Source: Benincasa hispida (Eukaryota; Streptophyta; Magnoliopsida; Cucurbitales; Cucurbitaceae). From it: a stretch of DNA of 64,000 nucleotides. The notes beneath the pieces were generated by a model. That model was not told the DNA's origin and made no database searches. It saw nothing but the letters and a program-made list of their open reading frames with translations. The stretch is from NCBI RefSeq assembly GCF_009727055.1, contig NC_052359.1, forward strand, positions 17,521,176 to 17,585,175. Reading direction: 5' to 3'. This document shows, in pieces, positions 1-12,024 of the stretch (position 1 is its first letter; the number at the start of each line of letters is the position of its first letter). The translations under genes and the position numbers were made by a program.

Positions 1-908
1 TTCACACACCATGTATCAGACGCTTAATAGACATATTAAATGTTTTGATAGCTTTCATATACCATTCTCTATCTATTTCCGTTCCTCCATTAATCATTTT
101 CTCCATGATGTCTTTTTAATCCCCTGATAGTTAATACGAATCAAACAAGTACTTAATCTATGTTAAAGGGTATAAAATGTGTTTAGCTAAGGCATGCTAG
201 ACGACATCTTCACCTGTGAGAGCATAAGTGAAGATGCCATCCTGATCTATCGAGAGAGGGTTAGAAGAATGCGTTAACTAAACTGAGTAGTACTTCCAGT
301 CATGGAAGCAACCTTGCATTCATTACGTTATTCTCTGTTTCACCACAGACATGTGGGAGCGTGGCCGATCACTGAAAGGTGTACGTCAAGAGAAGAGCGG
401 AACAGTATTTCTAGCTTCAATGCAATTGAGAACTTGCGCTGTTTATATTATTTATCTTTCTCTTTCTATTATGTTCATAAGACTTGTCACCACATTCCAC
501 ATTTTTGCATAACTTTCACAGCTAGCCTTGACCCCAGCATCTTGTAACATGAAGCCTGTATCTTGTATCATCTAGCTTAGGTTTATTGTATTTTATTTTA
601 TTAACGCATCTTTGCTGCTTTACTTTATTTTAGCGCAATTTATATACCTGTACAAGCACATTTTTAAAGATTGAAAACCTGGTCGCATATATCATGAACA
701 TATCACAATAACCTAAAACAGTCCCTGAGTTCGACCTCGGATCACACCGAGAAACTTGGGGTGGAATTACACTTGGTTCCATCGTAAGGAAACTTGTGAC
801 AAAGCATGGCATACTACGTGAACATCCATAATTAACGCATATCTAGCAGTAGTATCGCATCATTTCGAGCATAGAACATCATCAATCATACCTATCAGCG
901 ATTCGTCA
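1..908 (+). repeat. 5' LTR of element 1 (family A), 3' half only
   Basis: The segment repeats at 9182-10087 with scattered single-base differences and ends in TTCGTCA just before the primer binding site. An antisense copy of the whole family forms the solo LTR at 49866-51646. Small open frames inside it are not genes. Confidence 0.9.
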
Positions 909-917
909 ACAAGTTTA

Positions 918-935
918 TGGTGCCATTGCCAGGGA
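918..935 (+). other. Primer binding site, tRNA-Asp type, decayed
   Basis: TGGTGCCATTGCCAGGGA lies 9 bases after the LTR end. It differs from the plant tRNA-Asp complement TGGCGCCGTTGCCGGGGA at three places, each a C-to-T or G-to-A change, as expected from deamination of methylated CpG. Confidence 0.85.
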
Positions 936-1126
936 CTGGTTAACGGTTAGTGTTGAATATTTTTATGTTATGTGCAAGATAGATCTCTTTGTACTAACTG
1001 TTCAACGCGAAGAGCAATCTGATGGCTTACGAGTGCTGGAGTGATCTGGTAATTCAAAGTGGACCCAGATATCAAGTGTATTCTTTGTACAAAGTTTATC
1101 GGGGCGAAATTAATTGGTGAAGAAGT

Positions 1127-2784
1127 ATGGCTGATGAGAATGTGGCACCTGCTGGAAACCAAAAGGGAGATTTGCCAGTGCAAGATCCTATTTTTCTNGA
1201 TGAGAATGTGGCACCTGCTGGAAACCAAAAGGGAGATTTGCCAGTGCAAGATCCTATTTTTCTTGCTGCTGACCAGAACATCCCTATAAGGGAATATGCG
1301 GCGCCAAATTTCTATAATTTTTCACCAGGAATTTCAAGACCAGTAGTTGAGGGGAATGCAAGCTTTGAAATAAAACCTATTATGATACGAATGATTCATA
1401 ATGTGGGACAATTCGGAGGATTACAGGGAGAAGACCCACATGCTCATTTGACAAATTTTGTAGACATGTGTAGTACATTCCCCAGGTCTGATGTAACACA
1501 AGAAAGTATTAATCTATACCTATTCCCATACACATTGCGGGATGAAGTAAAGAGGTGGGCTCAAGCATTAAAGCCAGACGAAATTAATGGATGGGAGCAG
1601 TTGGTTGATAGGTTCATGAATAGATTCTTCCCTCCATCTGTCAACGCAGAGAGGCAGAGGGAGGTTTTGAATTTCGAACAAAAGGGTTATGAAACCTTGA
1701 GCATCGCCTGGGTGCGATTTCGGAAGTTAGTGAAGAATCGTCTGCATATCGAGATTCATGATAATATTTTGATGGAAACCTTTTACAATGGCCTAGACCA
1801 ATCAACCAAGCAGTTGTCGATGCCTCCGCAGAAGGAGGATTAATGAATAAGTCATATACGGAAGCGAAGAACATATTGGATCGCATCTCGCGACATTCTG
1901 ATGAGTGGATTGATACTGGGCTTGAGGTAAGAGGTCAGAAGCAAGAAAGAGTAAAAAGGGCCAATGTGCCAACGGACACAATGAGCGCATTGGTCGAGCA
2001 AATGTCCACAATGACCTCACTCTTCCAGATGGTGGCTAATCAGCAGAGAACTCTCTCTTAAGGAACAACGCAAGTTAATGCGGTGACTCATGTGACCGCA
2101 ATGGATTGCACTCAATGGGGAGAGGTACATCCGGTAGACGTCTGCCCATGGAATCAACATCTCATATATGCTATTTATGATGAATCATTGGGCAACAACC
2201 ACAACCCTGGTTGGTGGGGTCACTCAATTTTTGGTTTGGATGAGAATCTCAATCAGGAGGGCCATAGTTTCTATCAATTCAGTTATCAAGAGGATCGAGG
2301 AAACCCTTCAGTCTTCACTAATCCAGATTGCGGCCCAAGTAATTATCAAGGTACGCCACCCTGTGACCAACTGTTCGCATATGATACCTCTTGTAGTACC
2401 TCGTCTTTGGAGACATCATTAAAACATTATATTGAAAAGAGCGAGGCAATGAGACAATCGCAAGCTGACTCTTTTAAAGAATTAGAAGATCAGATAGATC
2501 AGCTTACAAAGGAATTAAAGAAGAAAGCGCCTGGTACGCAGCACGGAAACTCAGGAGTGTCGGGGCCAAGAGGTAAAGAACAATGTCATGCAGTGACATT
2601 GAGGAGTGCCAGAACGAAAGCCCCTATTATGTCAAATGTACCAGATGTGGTAACAACACCAGCAGATTTGACTGTTGATGATGACCAGTTACTTAATAAC
2701 AAAAGCAGCACAAGTTTTGAAGTAAGATCATCTACAAAAGATAAAGCTCCTCAAGACTTGAATTCTCAGTCAACCAACCTCTAG
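1127..2784 (+). pseudogene. Element 1 gag, broken
   Basis: This encodes the capsid/nucleocapsid precursor that packages retroelement RNA in cytoplasmic particles. Three open pieces follow each other: 1127-1843, 1843-2061 and 2083-2784. The first holds the retrotransposon Gag core (GEDPHAHL near residue 110, then WEQLVDRFMNRFFPP). A frameshift near 1830 and a stop at 2059-2061 break it. The third piece keeps only part of a zinc knuckle (C, H and C with altered spacing), then a polar region with a coiled-coil-like stretch (EDQIDQLTKELKKK). The N-terminus contains an N and a 65-bp exact duplication, which distorts the predicted protein. The family assignment is secure; the true start is not. Confidence 0.85.
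1133..1263. other. Single-N gap flanked by an exact 65-bp duplication
   Basis: Positions 1133-1197 and 1199-1263 are identical and separated by one N at 1198. Related gag copies show no such repeat. This looks like two overlapping contig ends joined without merging. Confidence 0.85.
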
Positions 2785-2945
2785 CTAATGACACACAGCA
2801 AGCATAGGACCTCGCCAAATAGCAAAGTAAATAAGAAACATGGTGGGATCCTCCACCTTTCCCGTCCAGGCTGAAAAAGAAAGACGATAGCAAGCAATTT
2901 CAGAGGTTTCTGGACGTTCTCCGACAGCTACACATTAATATTCCC

Positions 2946-4740
2946 TTGATAGAAGCATTAGAGAAGATGCCGGGTTATGTGAAATTTCTCAAGGATATTC
3001 TCGCCAACAAGAGAAAGATTGGGGAAAATGAAACAGTTGCACTAACATATGAGTGTAACGCTCTGTTTCAAAACAATCTCCCTACTAAAGTGAAGGACCC
3101 TGGGACTTTTACATTTCCCTGCACCATAGGAGGGAAGATGGTCGGAAACGCGCTATATGATTTAGGGGCAAGCATAAATTTGATGCCCTTGTTAATTTTT
3201 AAGAAGCTGGACATCGGCGAAGCAAGGCCAACCACGATCACATTACAGCTAGCCAATAGATCAATTATGCTTCCTAAGGGCAAGATAGAAGATGTTCTCA
3301 TGCAAGTGGACAAGTTTATCTTCCCAGCAGACTTTGTCATATTGGATTATGAGGCCGATAGAGAAATCCCTATCATCCTGGGATGCCCATTTCTCGCCAC
3401 AGGGCGAGTGTTAATCGATGTGCAGAAAGGAGAGTTGACCATCCGAGTCGATGATCAAGAAGTAAAATTCAACATACTCAATGCGTTGAAGTTCCCAGGA
3501 GATATAGAGAACTGCCAATACATCGAAGAGCTGCGGGAAGGACATTGGCACAAAACCATGAAGGAGCTGGAGGAAGAAAATTGTGAAATCGGCGCAATAG
3601 TGGAAGAGGACTGCACCACAATTCATGCAGAATCTAATTTTGAACCGCTCAAGTTATCTGAACGGACATCACAACGCATTAAGCAATCTTTAGAAGAGCC
3701 ACCTGTGTTAGAGTTAAAGTCGTTGCCAGTGCATCTAAAGTATGCTTACTTAGGAAGTAACGACACATTACCAGTCATCATTTCTGCATCACTAAGTAAG
3801 GAGAAAGAAGATGCTGTTATACGGATCCTAAGAAATAACGCAAAAGCCTTAGGATGGACCTTGGCAGACATTCGAGGAATCAGTCCCTCGTATTGTATGC
3901 ACAAAATTCGTTTGAAAGAAGGAAAGAATGAATCAGTAGAAAGGCAATGCCGTTTGAACCGTTCCATGAAGGAGGTTGTAAAGAAGGAAATAATAAAGTG
4001 GCTGGACGCAGGTGTCATCTACCCGATATCTGATAGTAGTTGGGTGAGCCCAGTGCAACGTGTTCCGAAGAAAGGAGCGATGACAGTCATCACTAATGAC
4101 AAGAATGAATTGGTTCCCACAAGGACAGCTACGGGGTGGAGAATCTGCATGGATTATCGCAACCTGAATTTGGCCACTAAAAAGGACCACTTTCCACTCC
4201 CGTTCATTGATCAGATGTTAGACAGACTTGCGGGGAATGAGTTTTTATACTTTCTTGATGGCAATTCAGGGTATAACAAAATAGCAATTGCGCTGGAGGA
4301 CCAAGACAAGACAACCTTTACGTGCCCATTTGGTACGTTCGCATTTTGACGCGTGCCATTTGGACTCTGTAATGCACCAGGCAGTTTTCAACGATGCATG
4401 ATGGCAATATTCTCAGATTACTTGGAGGTGTCAGTCGAGGTATTCATGGATGATTTCTCAGAGTTTGGCAGTAATTATGACTTCTGTTTATCTAACCTTG
4501 AAAAAGTCTTGAAGAGATGTGTGGCAACAAATCTTGTTTTGAACTGGGAAAAATGTCACTTTATGGTGGAAGAAGAAATAGTTCTGGGTCACAAAATCTT
4601 CAAGGCAGGATTGGAAGTTGATCAGGCAAAAATCGATGCAATTTCCAAATTACCCCCACATGTGAACATAAAAACACTTAGAAGCTTTCTGGGACACGCG
4701 AGGTTTTATAGAAGATTTATTCGCAACTTCTCCCAGATCG
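2946..4740 (+). pseudogene. Element 1 protease and reverse transcriptase, broken
   Basis: The 467-codon frame 2946-4349 is the longest open frame in the window. It carries the aspartic protease (DLGASINLMP, catalytic Asp near residue 72, codon at 3159), then a linker, then the reverse transcriptase N-terminal half (EIIKWLDAGVIYPI, WRICMDYRNLN, FPLPFIDQMLDRLAG). A TGA at 4347-4349 interrupts the conserved FAFxRxPFG region where relatives have an arginine codon, so one C-to-T change explains it. The frame continues at 4353 with PFGLCNAP and the catalytic FMDD (GATGAT at 4449-4454), NLVLNWEKCHFM, and the thumb/connection (SFLGHARFYRRFI). Between 2785 and 2945 the gag-protease linker is out of frame. 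The reverse transcriptase would copy element RNA to cDNA; here it is inactive. Confidence 0.9.
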
Positions 4741-5258
4741 CAAGACCCCTAAGTGCACTTCTCGAAGTTGACCGCGAGTATAATTTTGATGACACCTGCA
4801 CCCAAGCATTTAACACATTGAAAGATGTGCTCATCTTCGCACCCGTTTTGATTGCGCCAGATTGGACGCAACCATTTACGTTGATGTGCGATACTAGCGG
4901 ATATGTTGTGGGTGCAGTTTTGAGTTAGCGCAAGGATAAGGTATTGCATCCTATTTATTATGCAAGCAAAACACTGAACGATGCACAGGAGAACTATACG
5001 ACCACAGAAAAGGAAATGCTCACAGTGGTATTTGCACTTGAGAAGTTCTGACAGTACTTAATCAGAACAAACGTGGTGGGGTATATGGATCACTCTGCGA
5101 TTAAGTATTTAATGATGAAGAAGGATGAAAAACCGAGGATGATATGGTGGGTGTTGCTCTTGCAAGAGTTTGACCTAGAAATTAAAGACCGGAAGGGCAC
5201 CGAGAACCAAGTCACGTATCATTTGTCAAGATTGGAAAATTACGAGGTTCAAGGGTAA
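4741..5258 (+). pseudogene. Element 1 RNase H, broken
   Basis: The RNase H domain follows the reverse transcriptase without a break (LIAPDWTQPFTLMCDTSG, then YYASKTLNDAQENYTTTEKEMLTVVFALEKF). Two stops interrupt it: TAG at 4926-4928 and TGA at 5049-5051. The end of the domain is readable ([32 protein letters not shown], then [16 protein letters not shown], where relatives have [10 protein letters not shown]). The domain removes the RNA strand of the RNA:DNA hybrid during cDNA synthesis. A TAG stop at 5281-5310 begins a more degraded stretch leading into the integrase. Confidence 0.85.
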
Positions 5259-6683
5259 GAAAAGGATATTGAGGAAAGATTCCCCGATGAGCTGCTGATG
5301 CAGTAGACACTAATGTTCCCTGGTATGCGGACATAGTAAACTTCATAGTTTGCGGTCAACTGCCAGATGTTTATACATACTAGCAGAAGAAGAAGCCAAG
5401 ACATGACGCCAAATTTTATTTCTGGGACGATCCATCCCATATTAACAAGGACCTGATCATATAATACGTCGGTGTGTTCCTGAGCATGAAGCCAAGCAAA
5501 TTTTAGAGCTCTGTCATGAGTCCCCATATGGAGGACATTTTGGGGGGCAAAGGACCGCAACAAAAGTCTTACACAGCGGCTACTTTTGGCCAACACTGTT
5601 TAAGGATGCCCAAGCTCATGTTGTGCAATGCGACAGGTGTCAAAGGATAGGGAATATGTCTAAAAGAAATGAAATGTCATTGACGTCAATCTTAGAGGTT
5701 GAATTATTTGATGTTTGAGGAATTGACTTCATGGGCCCATTCCCCACATCCGAAGTCATTCAATATTTCTGTTGCGGTTATTATGTATTGAAATGGTTGA
5801 GGGCATCGCATTGCCAAGAATGACCGGCCACTTGTGGCGAAGTTTCTAAGGAAGAATATTTTTCTCGTTATGGGACGCACGGGCCTTAATCAACGATGAG
5901 GGCTCTCACTTTATCAATCGCATAATTGCCAACCTGTTGACTAAATTCAACGTCAGCCATCGAGTTGCAACTACTTATCACTCATAGACTAATGGGCAGG
6001 TAGAGATTTCTAACCGAGAGATCAAAAATATCTTGGAGAAGGTAGTTAATACTGCCAGGAAGGATTGGTCACCTAAGCTTGATGAAGCACTATGGGCTTA
6101 CAGGACTACCTACAAAATACCAATTGGCATGTCTTCGTACGCCCTGGTCTTCGGAAAAGCTTGTCATCTGCCGCTTGAGTTGGATCATAAGGCGATGTGG
6201 GCATGCAAGAAGCTGAAGTTTGATTTTGCCAGTGCGAGGAAAGTCCAGAAGCTGCAATTGAATCAGTTGGTTGAATGGCGAAGGGATGCCTATGAAAATC
6301 CTAAGATATATAAGGAGAAAACAAAGAAATGGCATGATGACCACATAAACGACCGAACATTCATCGATGGTCAACAGGTATTACTATTCAACGCGCGTTT
6401 GCGATTGTTCCCAGGAAAGTTGAAGTCTCGCTGGTCTGGGCCATTCCAAATCAAGACAATCTTTCCTCACGGTGCAGTAGAACTAATAACTTTAGATGAG
6501 AGCAGCGCATTCAAAGTCAATGGTCAGCGGATCAAGCCCTACCATGGAGGCTACTTCGATCGGCCATGGACACCATTGACTTGGGCAAGCAGGATTAAAC
6601 CGCTTGTAAGGAAAGCGATTGCGGTAACTCTAAGAACTTCTTACAATCGACCTTCCTACCTATGTTACTTGCTTTCTTTATAG
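5259..6683 (+). pseudogene. Element 1 integrase, broken N-terminal half
   Basis: The integrase inserts element cDNA into the chromosome. From 5259 to 6030 it is readable only by changing frame: zinc-binding region near 5510-5650 (ESPYGGHFGG, CDRCQR) and first catalytic Asp in GIDFMGPF near 5720. From 6033 a 216-codon frame holds the end of the core ([42 protein letters not shown]) and the C-terminal SH3-like part ([27 protein letters not shown]). No chromodomain follows, which separates it from the element at 60285-64000. The last codons run past the usual family end into untranslated sequence. Confidence 0.85.
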
Positions 6684-8273
6684 CTTTCTTTTACCGTTTT
6701 CTAAATTTCGTCAATTACTGTCTAGTAGAATCAGTCTTTAATGTTTTTGTATTTCCTTCCAATTTAATTTCGCATGTCTCTCCATATCATAAATTTAGTA
6801 GCAATGGTCATATAATTGTTGTGAATGATTGGATAAATCACCGCAAGGTCTTTTCGACTGACATTTTTGATGAATTAAGAAGAAAGGAAAGTAAACTAGG
6901 AGAGGATGGGTGTAGTAAGTGGTACCAAGCGACACTGTGCATCCAGTACACCCAAATGCGTTACGGTGAGGGGTGTGTTGCGCACGTCTATGTCTTTTGC
7001 CCATCCTTAGTTAAATGCACCATGTTGAGGTATCCTCTAGAAATGTATTTAGTTAAGGGGTGTGTTGTGGGGATGTATGCGTGTTGCCCGTCCTTGGCAA
7101 AAATGTATCTGCGTTTATTGGAAGCATGGTGTGAATTTTAAATCATGCACCATTCTGAATCAAATTTGTAAGTTAATCAAATTCTTTGACTCTTGTACAG
7201 GCAACAGAAAATTTTTGTAATGCGTTCAATTATACTTATTTGTACACTTTGTTAATATTCAATAAAATTAGAATACATGATTCACTCTACTTTTTGCCTG
7301 TGCCTTTTTTTTTTTTTATCTTCCTTTGTCAATTTTTGTAATGTTCTTAATCTTTTTTTTTTACGATCTTCATTGCGTTGCTATGATGTATTATATGTTT
7401 ATACTAAGAAACATTTCCCATACTTAGTAATTTCTGACTAACACTTAGTTAATTCTTAGTTTGGTAGTACTTCACCTGTTATCTTTCAAAGTTCTACTCA
7501 AACCTTCTTTTTGCAATTTTCTTCTAAATGTTTGTCTAATCTCTCAAAACAATGCAATGAGAACCTTGCTCATCTTTAAATTTGGGGGTGGGGAAGGTAT
7601 GAGCGGATGAGATCAAGAATATGCAGTATTTAAGAAAATTCGTCTATTTTTTTTTTTTAAAAAAAATTATGCAAAACTCGAATGTTAGCGCAAGGGAAAA
7701 CCTCAAAACTGGCCTAACTTGATAAGAGTTTAGTTGTGAAAGGAGCCTGCTCGTAGTTGGATGTTCGTATGACACTCGTAAGAGCAAGCCAAAACGAAGG
7801 TGGGTTTCCAAGAACAATGCAGCATGAAAAAAGACAAAAAAATAATAGAATGCAAGAGGCAACTCCTCTGAATGTCATGAGTTAAAGTTGAAATTGGCAC
7901 ACAACCGTAGTTGGATGTCCGCATGACACCCAGGGGATAAGCCAAAACGAAGAGTGTAACCGTGATCAATAGTCTCTAAGTAAATAAAAGGCGCAAAGTT
8001 TTGCTCACCGCATTTAAATACATCAAGTTGTTTTGACAAAGAAGAGATAAACATTCTATTTTGAAAATAAGAAAAGCATCTTTGAGCAGAATTTTGTAAT
8101 ATAGAAGAATAAAGTAAGGCTTGCTAAGAATTAGTAACGATAAAAGAAAAGTACGATGTCAAGAAATGTGCCTAAGTGTAACATTCGGAGCAACCAATCA
8201 TCGCAAAAATAGAGGATAGGAATTAAGCATGATTGCCTTAGTAGAAGATATGCTTGAGGACAAGCATATATCT
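6684..8273 (+). other. Element 1 3' untranslated region with paired conserved motif
   Basis: No supported gene. It is A/T-rich with poly-T and poly-A runs (7305-7318, 7650-7668). Two copies of a ~45-bp motif, at 7752-7800 and 7906-7952, read TTGGATGT, CGTATGACAC or CGCATGACAC, then AAGCCAAAACGAAG. The same pair sits at the same place in elements 3, 5 and 7. A hydrophobic open frame (6662-7141) overlaps this region but resembles nothing I recognise. Confidence 0.7.
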
Positions 8274-8286
8274 AAATTTAGGGGTG
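8274..8286 (+). other. Polypurine tract of element 1
   Basis: AAATTTAGGGGTG abuts the 3' LTR start TGATAAC. It is preceded by GAGGACAAGCAT, as in element 7, and would prime plus-strand cDNA. Confidence 0.75.
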
Positions 8287-10087
8287 TGATAACTTGTAGA
8301 AATACAAGTTATTTATGCCACCTTATCTAGATATTGCGGCCAAAAGTTAGTAAATATTCGCCGATTGTATGAAGATTAGCTTAGAATTACAATAATTATA
8401 AATGATCGCAATTACACCCACTAACACCATAAAGATGGAGAACAAGTCGAATTTTACTCTGTTTTGCAGAAAACCAAGTCACCGCTTGCGCTCAAGGCTC
8501 ACGAGAAACTGATTAACGCATCTCTGTCACATTGCGCTTGTCAATCAACAATGAAGAGAAGAACACCGCATTGATGGCGTAATGCGACAATCGATCCAAA
8601 GCTGACTTTCAACTGCATGCGGCAATAAAAACAACATCGTATGCAAATCCACGATCGAAAGATGCAAATGAGCAACGCAAAAGCGGAGGATTGAAACACG
8701 TGTACAACCAACGGTTGTGCAGAATTGACGGTCTAATTGCATAACAGAAGGAATAATATCCCTCCATCTTCGGAATTACCATAACCATCAATGGGGACCA
8801 CAAGGTCGGAGTCAAAAACCTGCACATATAAATACCCCATAGATTTCAGAGAAAACTCATGCTACTTGATACGGGGCTAAGTGCTGCTAAACTGTTGAGA
8901 GAAAAGGCTGAGCTGAGTGCTTAAATGAAGAAATCCGGGAAGAAGACGAGATAAGGCCGAGAGGTGAATCTCAGATCTATTATGCCAAATACCCCATCGG
9001 AAGCTTTGTGCATAGATCTCTGCTACCGGTGGAGCAAGCCTGAGAGGGAAGCTCTCCCTACCATCAAATCCATCATATCCGACAAGCAGATCTCTATCGA
9101 ATCAGTGGCAAGACATTGGCACTTATTTGTATCTATTCTATCTCTTTCATCGTTGTATTTCACTTTCTCTTTATCTTTTCATTCACACACCATGTATCAA
9201 ACGCTTAATATATATATTAAATATTTTGATAGCTTTCATATACCATTCTCTGTCTATTTCCGTTCTTCCATTAATCATTTTCTCCATGATGTCTTTTTAA
9301 TCCCTTGATAGTTAATATGAATCAAACAAGTACTTAATCTGTGTTAAAGGTATAAAATGCGTTTAGCTAAGGCATGCTAGACGACATCTTCACCTGTGAG
9401 AGCAGAAATGAAGATGCCATTCTGATCTATCAAGAGAGGGTTAGTAGAATGCGTTAACTAAAGTGAGTTGTACTTCCAGACATGGAAGCAACCTTGCGTT
9501 CATTACGTTATTCTCTGTTTCACCACAAACATGTGGGAGCGTGGCTGACACTGAAAGGTGTACGCCAAGAGAAGAGCGGAATAGTTTTTCTAGCTTTCAC
9601 ACAATTGAGAACTTGTGTTGTTTATATTATTTATCTTTCTCTTTCTATTCTGTTCATAAGACTTGTCGCCGCATTTCACATCTTTGCATAACTTTCATAG
9701 CTAGCCTTGACCCCAGCATCTTGTAACATGAAGCCTGTATCTTGTATCATCCAGCTTAGGTTTATTTTATTTTATTTTATTAACGCATCTTTACTGCTTT
9801 ACTTTATTTTATCGCAATTTATATACATGTACAAATACATTTTTAAAGATTGAAAACCTGGTCGCATATATCATGAACATATCACAATAACCTAAAACAA
9901 TCCCTGAGTTCGACCTCGGATCACACCGAGAAACTTGCGGTGGAATTACACTTGGTTCCATCATAAGGAAACTTGTGACAACACATGGCATACTACGTGA
10001 ACATCCATAATTAACGCATATCTAGCAGTAGTATCGCATCATTTCGAGCATAAAACATCATCAATCATACCTATCAGCAATTCGTCA
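8287..10087 (+). repeat. 3' LTR of element 1 (family A), complete, 1.8 kb
   Basis: It starts TGATAACTTG and ends TTCGTCA. The first bases form a perfect 9-bp inverted repeat with a 6-base loop (8289-8312: ATAACTTGT, ACAAGTTAT). A TATA box lies at 8827-8834. The right-hand half repeats the window start; the full family recurs antisense at 49866-51646. Confidence 0.9.
8827..8834 (+). promoter_or_regulatory. LTR TATA box (family A)
   Basis: TATAAATA occurs 540 bases into the LTR, in the position expected for the retroelement promoter. The equivalent LTRs of families B, C, D and E have TATAAATA or its complement in the same context. Confidence 0.6.
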
Positions 10088-10375
10088 ATAGCAACCTCCC
10101 ATCCATTCTTTTATTTAACCGCCGCATGCACATTACCACATTCATCCAACTACAAGTCCTTAAGTTCGACATCGGATCACCCGAGAAACTGGCATTCGCG
10201 TTATACTTGGCATGAGCGCAAGAAAACTTGTGACAGGACGCATGGTCATCGCATACATTTGATGATGCATACTCATTCTAACGCATGACCATCGACGCAT
10301 GACTATCAACGCATACCTTAAGAACTTACATCGCATATTGTGTCCAAGAGATTTTAGTTGTCGAGTAATTGACAT
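10088..10375. repeat. Fragment of another gypsy LTR
   Basis: No gene. It contains TTCGACATCGGATCACCCGA, AAACTTGTGACA and many ACGCAT words, resembling the R/U5 part of family A (compare 730-800) without being a copy of it. It joins the copia fragment abruptly at 10376. Confidence 0.55.
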
Positions 10376-11252
10376 CTAATTTCCCGTCATCAAGTAATCA
10401 TCAGTAAAACTGATAAAATACTCATAGCCACCTCGGGCTCGCACATTCATAGGACCATAAAGGTTAGAATGTATTAACTCAAGAGGCTCCTTGGCTTTAA
10501 AACGTTTTCCAGTAAAAGGTCGTTTAGTCATCTTACCTTCAAGGCAAGATTCGCACACAGGTGAAGAATTTTCTTCTAGCTCACTTAGAGGTCCATTCTT
10601 CACCAATCTCTCAATCCGATTGAGATTGATGTGCCCTAAATGTAGATGCCAAAGTTGAGCATTTTCTTTTGGAGAAATTCGTTGACGTTTTGATTGAGTT
10701 ACGGAAGCTCTGAACATTTCAATATTATGAAGGGAATTAATGGCTAACGGCCTTAGCACATATAAATTTGATTCCAGATTAGCTGTGCAAATAAAGACAC
10801 CATCTTTATGAATAAACGATTTACTCAATTCGAAAGAAATAGTGTATTTACTTTGCAATAAGCACTTTATAGAAGTAAGGTTCCTTTTTAGTTCAAGAAC
10901 AATATATACATCTTTTAAATTGAGAAACCTATTCTGTAAAGTCGACTGGATCCCTCCCTCTGCCACAGCTGAGATGACGTGCCTGGTGCCTATTCGCATC
11001 GTCATCTCACCAGCCTCCAGCTGTTGCCAGGATCTAATCCTCTGAAAAGAAGAACAAACATGGTTAGTTGCGCATGAATCAATTATCCAGGCAAAATCAT
11101 CATTTTCTACTAAACAAGTTTCAAGTACAAGTAAATCATATTTACCTTTATCCGCCTTGGCCTTAGCCTTGGCTTCTTTCTTCTCCTTCAGACACCGAGG
11201 ATAGTTCCTCTTCCAATTTTAATCTTTATTGCAATGGAAACACTTTCTCTTA
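10376..11252 (-). pseudogene. Copia zinc knuckle, protease and integrase N-terminus, broken and truncated
   Basis: Reading down from 11252: a degraded zinc knuckle (CFHC kept, the His and last Cys lost, plus a stop), then a copia aspartic protease active site readable as DSCATNH near 11080 where the family has DSGATNH, then an open 209-codon frame (11005-10376). That frame carries the GAG-pre-integrase domain (LWHLHLGHINLNRIERLVKNG), the zinc-binding pair CESCLEGK, and the start of the integrase core (ELIHSNLYGPMNVRARGGYEYFISFTDDY), where Asn replaces the first catalytic Asp (family HSDLCGP). It stops two residues after the TDD motif because the element is truncated. In copia elements integrase precedes reverse transcriptase, which fits what is missing. 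Confidence 0.85.
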
Positions 11253-12024
11253 GCAACCGGTGGACGTCTCCTCGGGGTGACAGGCGGTGGGTTAGCAGGT
11301 GCCTTCCCTTTTCCCTTATCACCCTTCTTCTTCTTCCCCTTTTCAGAGTTAGAAGTAGAAGGTGCAAACTTCATTCCTGAGGTCGAACCTCTATGGAACG
11401 TCCTTGAGGATGTAGCAACATTTGCCTCACCCTTCTGCCTCTCCTTACTTTTCAGTAAACATTAGTATATTTGCAACTCGTTGAGGAGAGTTGTAAGGTT
11501 ATATTTCACTTTGTTAAGAATCACATTGCTAACAAAGTGCAGGAAGCTCTCCGGTAAAGAATGCAAGATTATGCTAACCTGGCTGCCCTCATCGATGGTA
11601 GACCCATTGAAATGGACCATCATGTTTAGCACAAGTTCACAAATAGAGGTGCCTTCTTGCATTTATAGTTGAATATATATTTAAGAGCCTCATGCATAAG
11701 CTGTTCAGACGGTTGTCCAAACATCCCCAGCAGGGACTCTATGATCTCACAAGCTCAGACCATAGGCTCATGCTTCTTGTCCAAGACGTCAGAAAGACTT
11801 GCCAAGATATAGGCTCGGGCCTTCTCATTCGCCCTTGTCCATCGCTCGTATGCCTCCCGAAAATTTCGAGCAGCATTTGGAGCTAGAATAGAAGAACAAG
11901 CCTCCATGAGAGCGAACATGAGATCCTCGATGATTAGGATCATTGTGATCATATGTTTCCATGTTGAAAAATTGTCGCTAGTCAATTTTTCGGCACTTAA
12001 CAAAGGCAATGTGCTTGTTGCCAT
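11253..12024 (-). pseudogene. Copia gag, broken
   Basis: I chose the ATG at 12024-12022 because the family-like N-terminus MATSTLPLLSAEKLTSDNFSTW begins there; the open frame extends 65 codons further upstream without similarity. The UBN2-type Gag domain follows (ALMEACSSI, YERWTRANEKARAYILASLSDVLDKKHE), broken after 11755. A second piece at 11662-11462 continues it (MQEGTSICELVLNMMVHFNGSTIDEGSQVSIILHSLPESFLHFVSN, LTTLLNELQ). Between 11461 and 11253 it is lysine-rich and frameshifted. The product would be the capsid protein of the copia particle. Confidence 0.8.

Larger units (their letters stand above)
1..10087 (+). mobile_element. Element 1: Athila-like Ty3/gypsy retrotransposon, 5' end cut by window
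   Basis: The order is partial 5' LTR, tRNA-Asp type primer binding site, gag, protease, reverse transcriptase, RNase H, integrase, a long 3' untranslated region, polypurine tract and 3' LTR, all on the + strand. Positions 1-908 align with 9182-10087. Pol order (integrase last) marks Ty3/gypsy. The Asp-type primer site, DLGAS protease, FMDD reverse transcriptase and absence of a chromodomain fit the Athila/Tat group. Every domain has a stop or frameshift, so the element is not autonomous now. The target site duplication cannot be tested because the left end is outside the window. Confidence 0.9.

Noticed and set aside
302..547. Frames in family A LTR, also at 9463-9726 and 50201-50474
   Set aside because: LTR sequence copies, with different frames and lengths between copies.
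6662..7141. 159-codon open frame after the element 1 integrase, possible env-like gene
   Set aside because: Overlaps the integrase end, has no signal peptide followed by a recognisable ectodomain, and elements 3, 5 and 7 have no counterpart.
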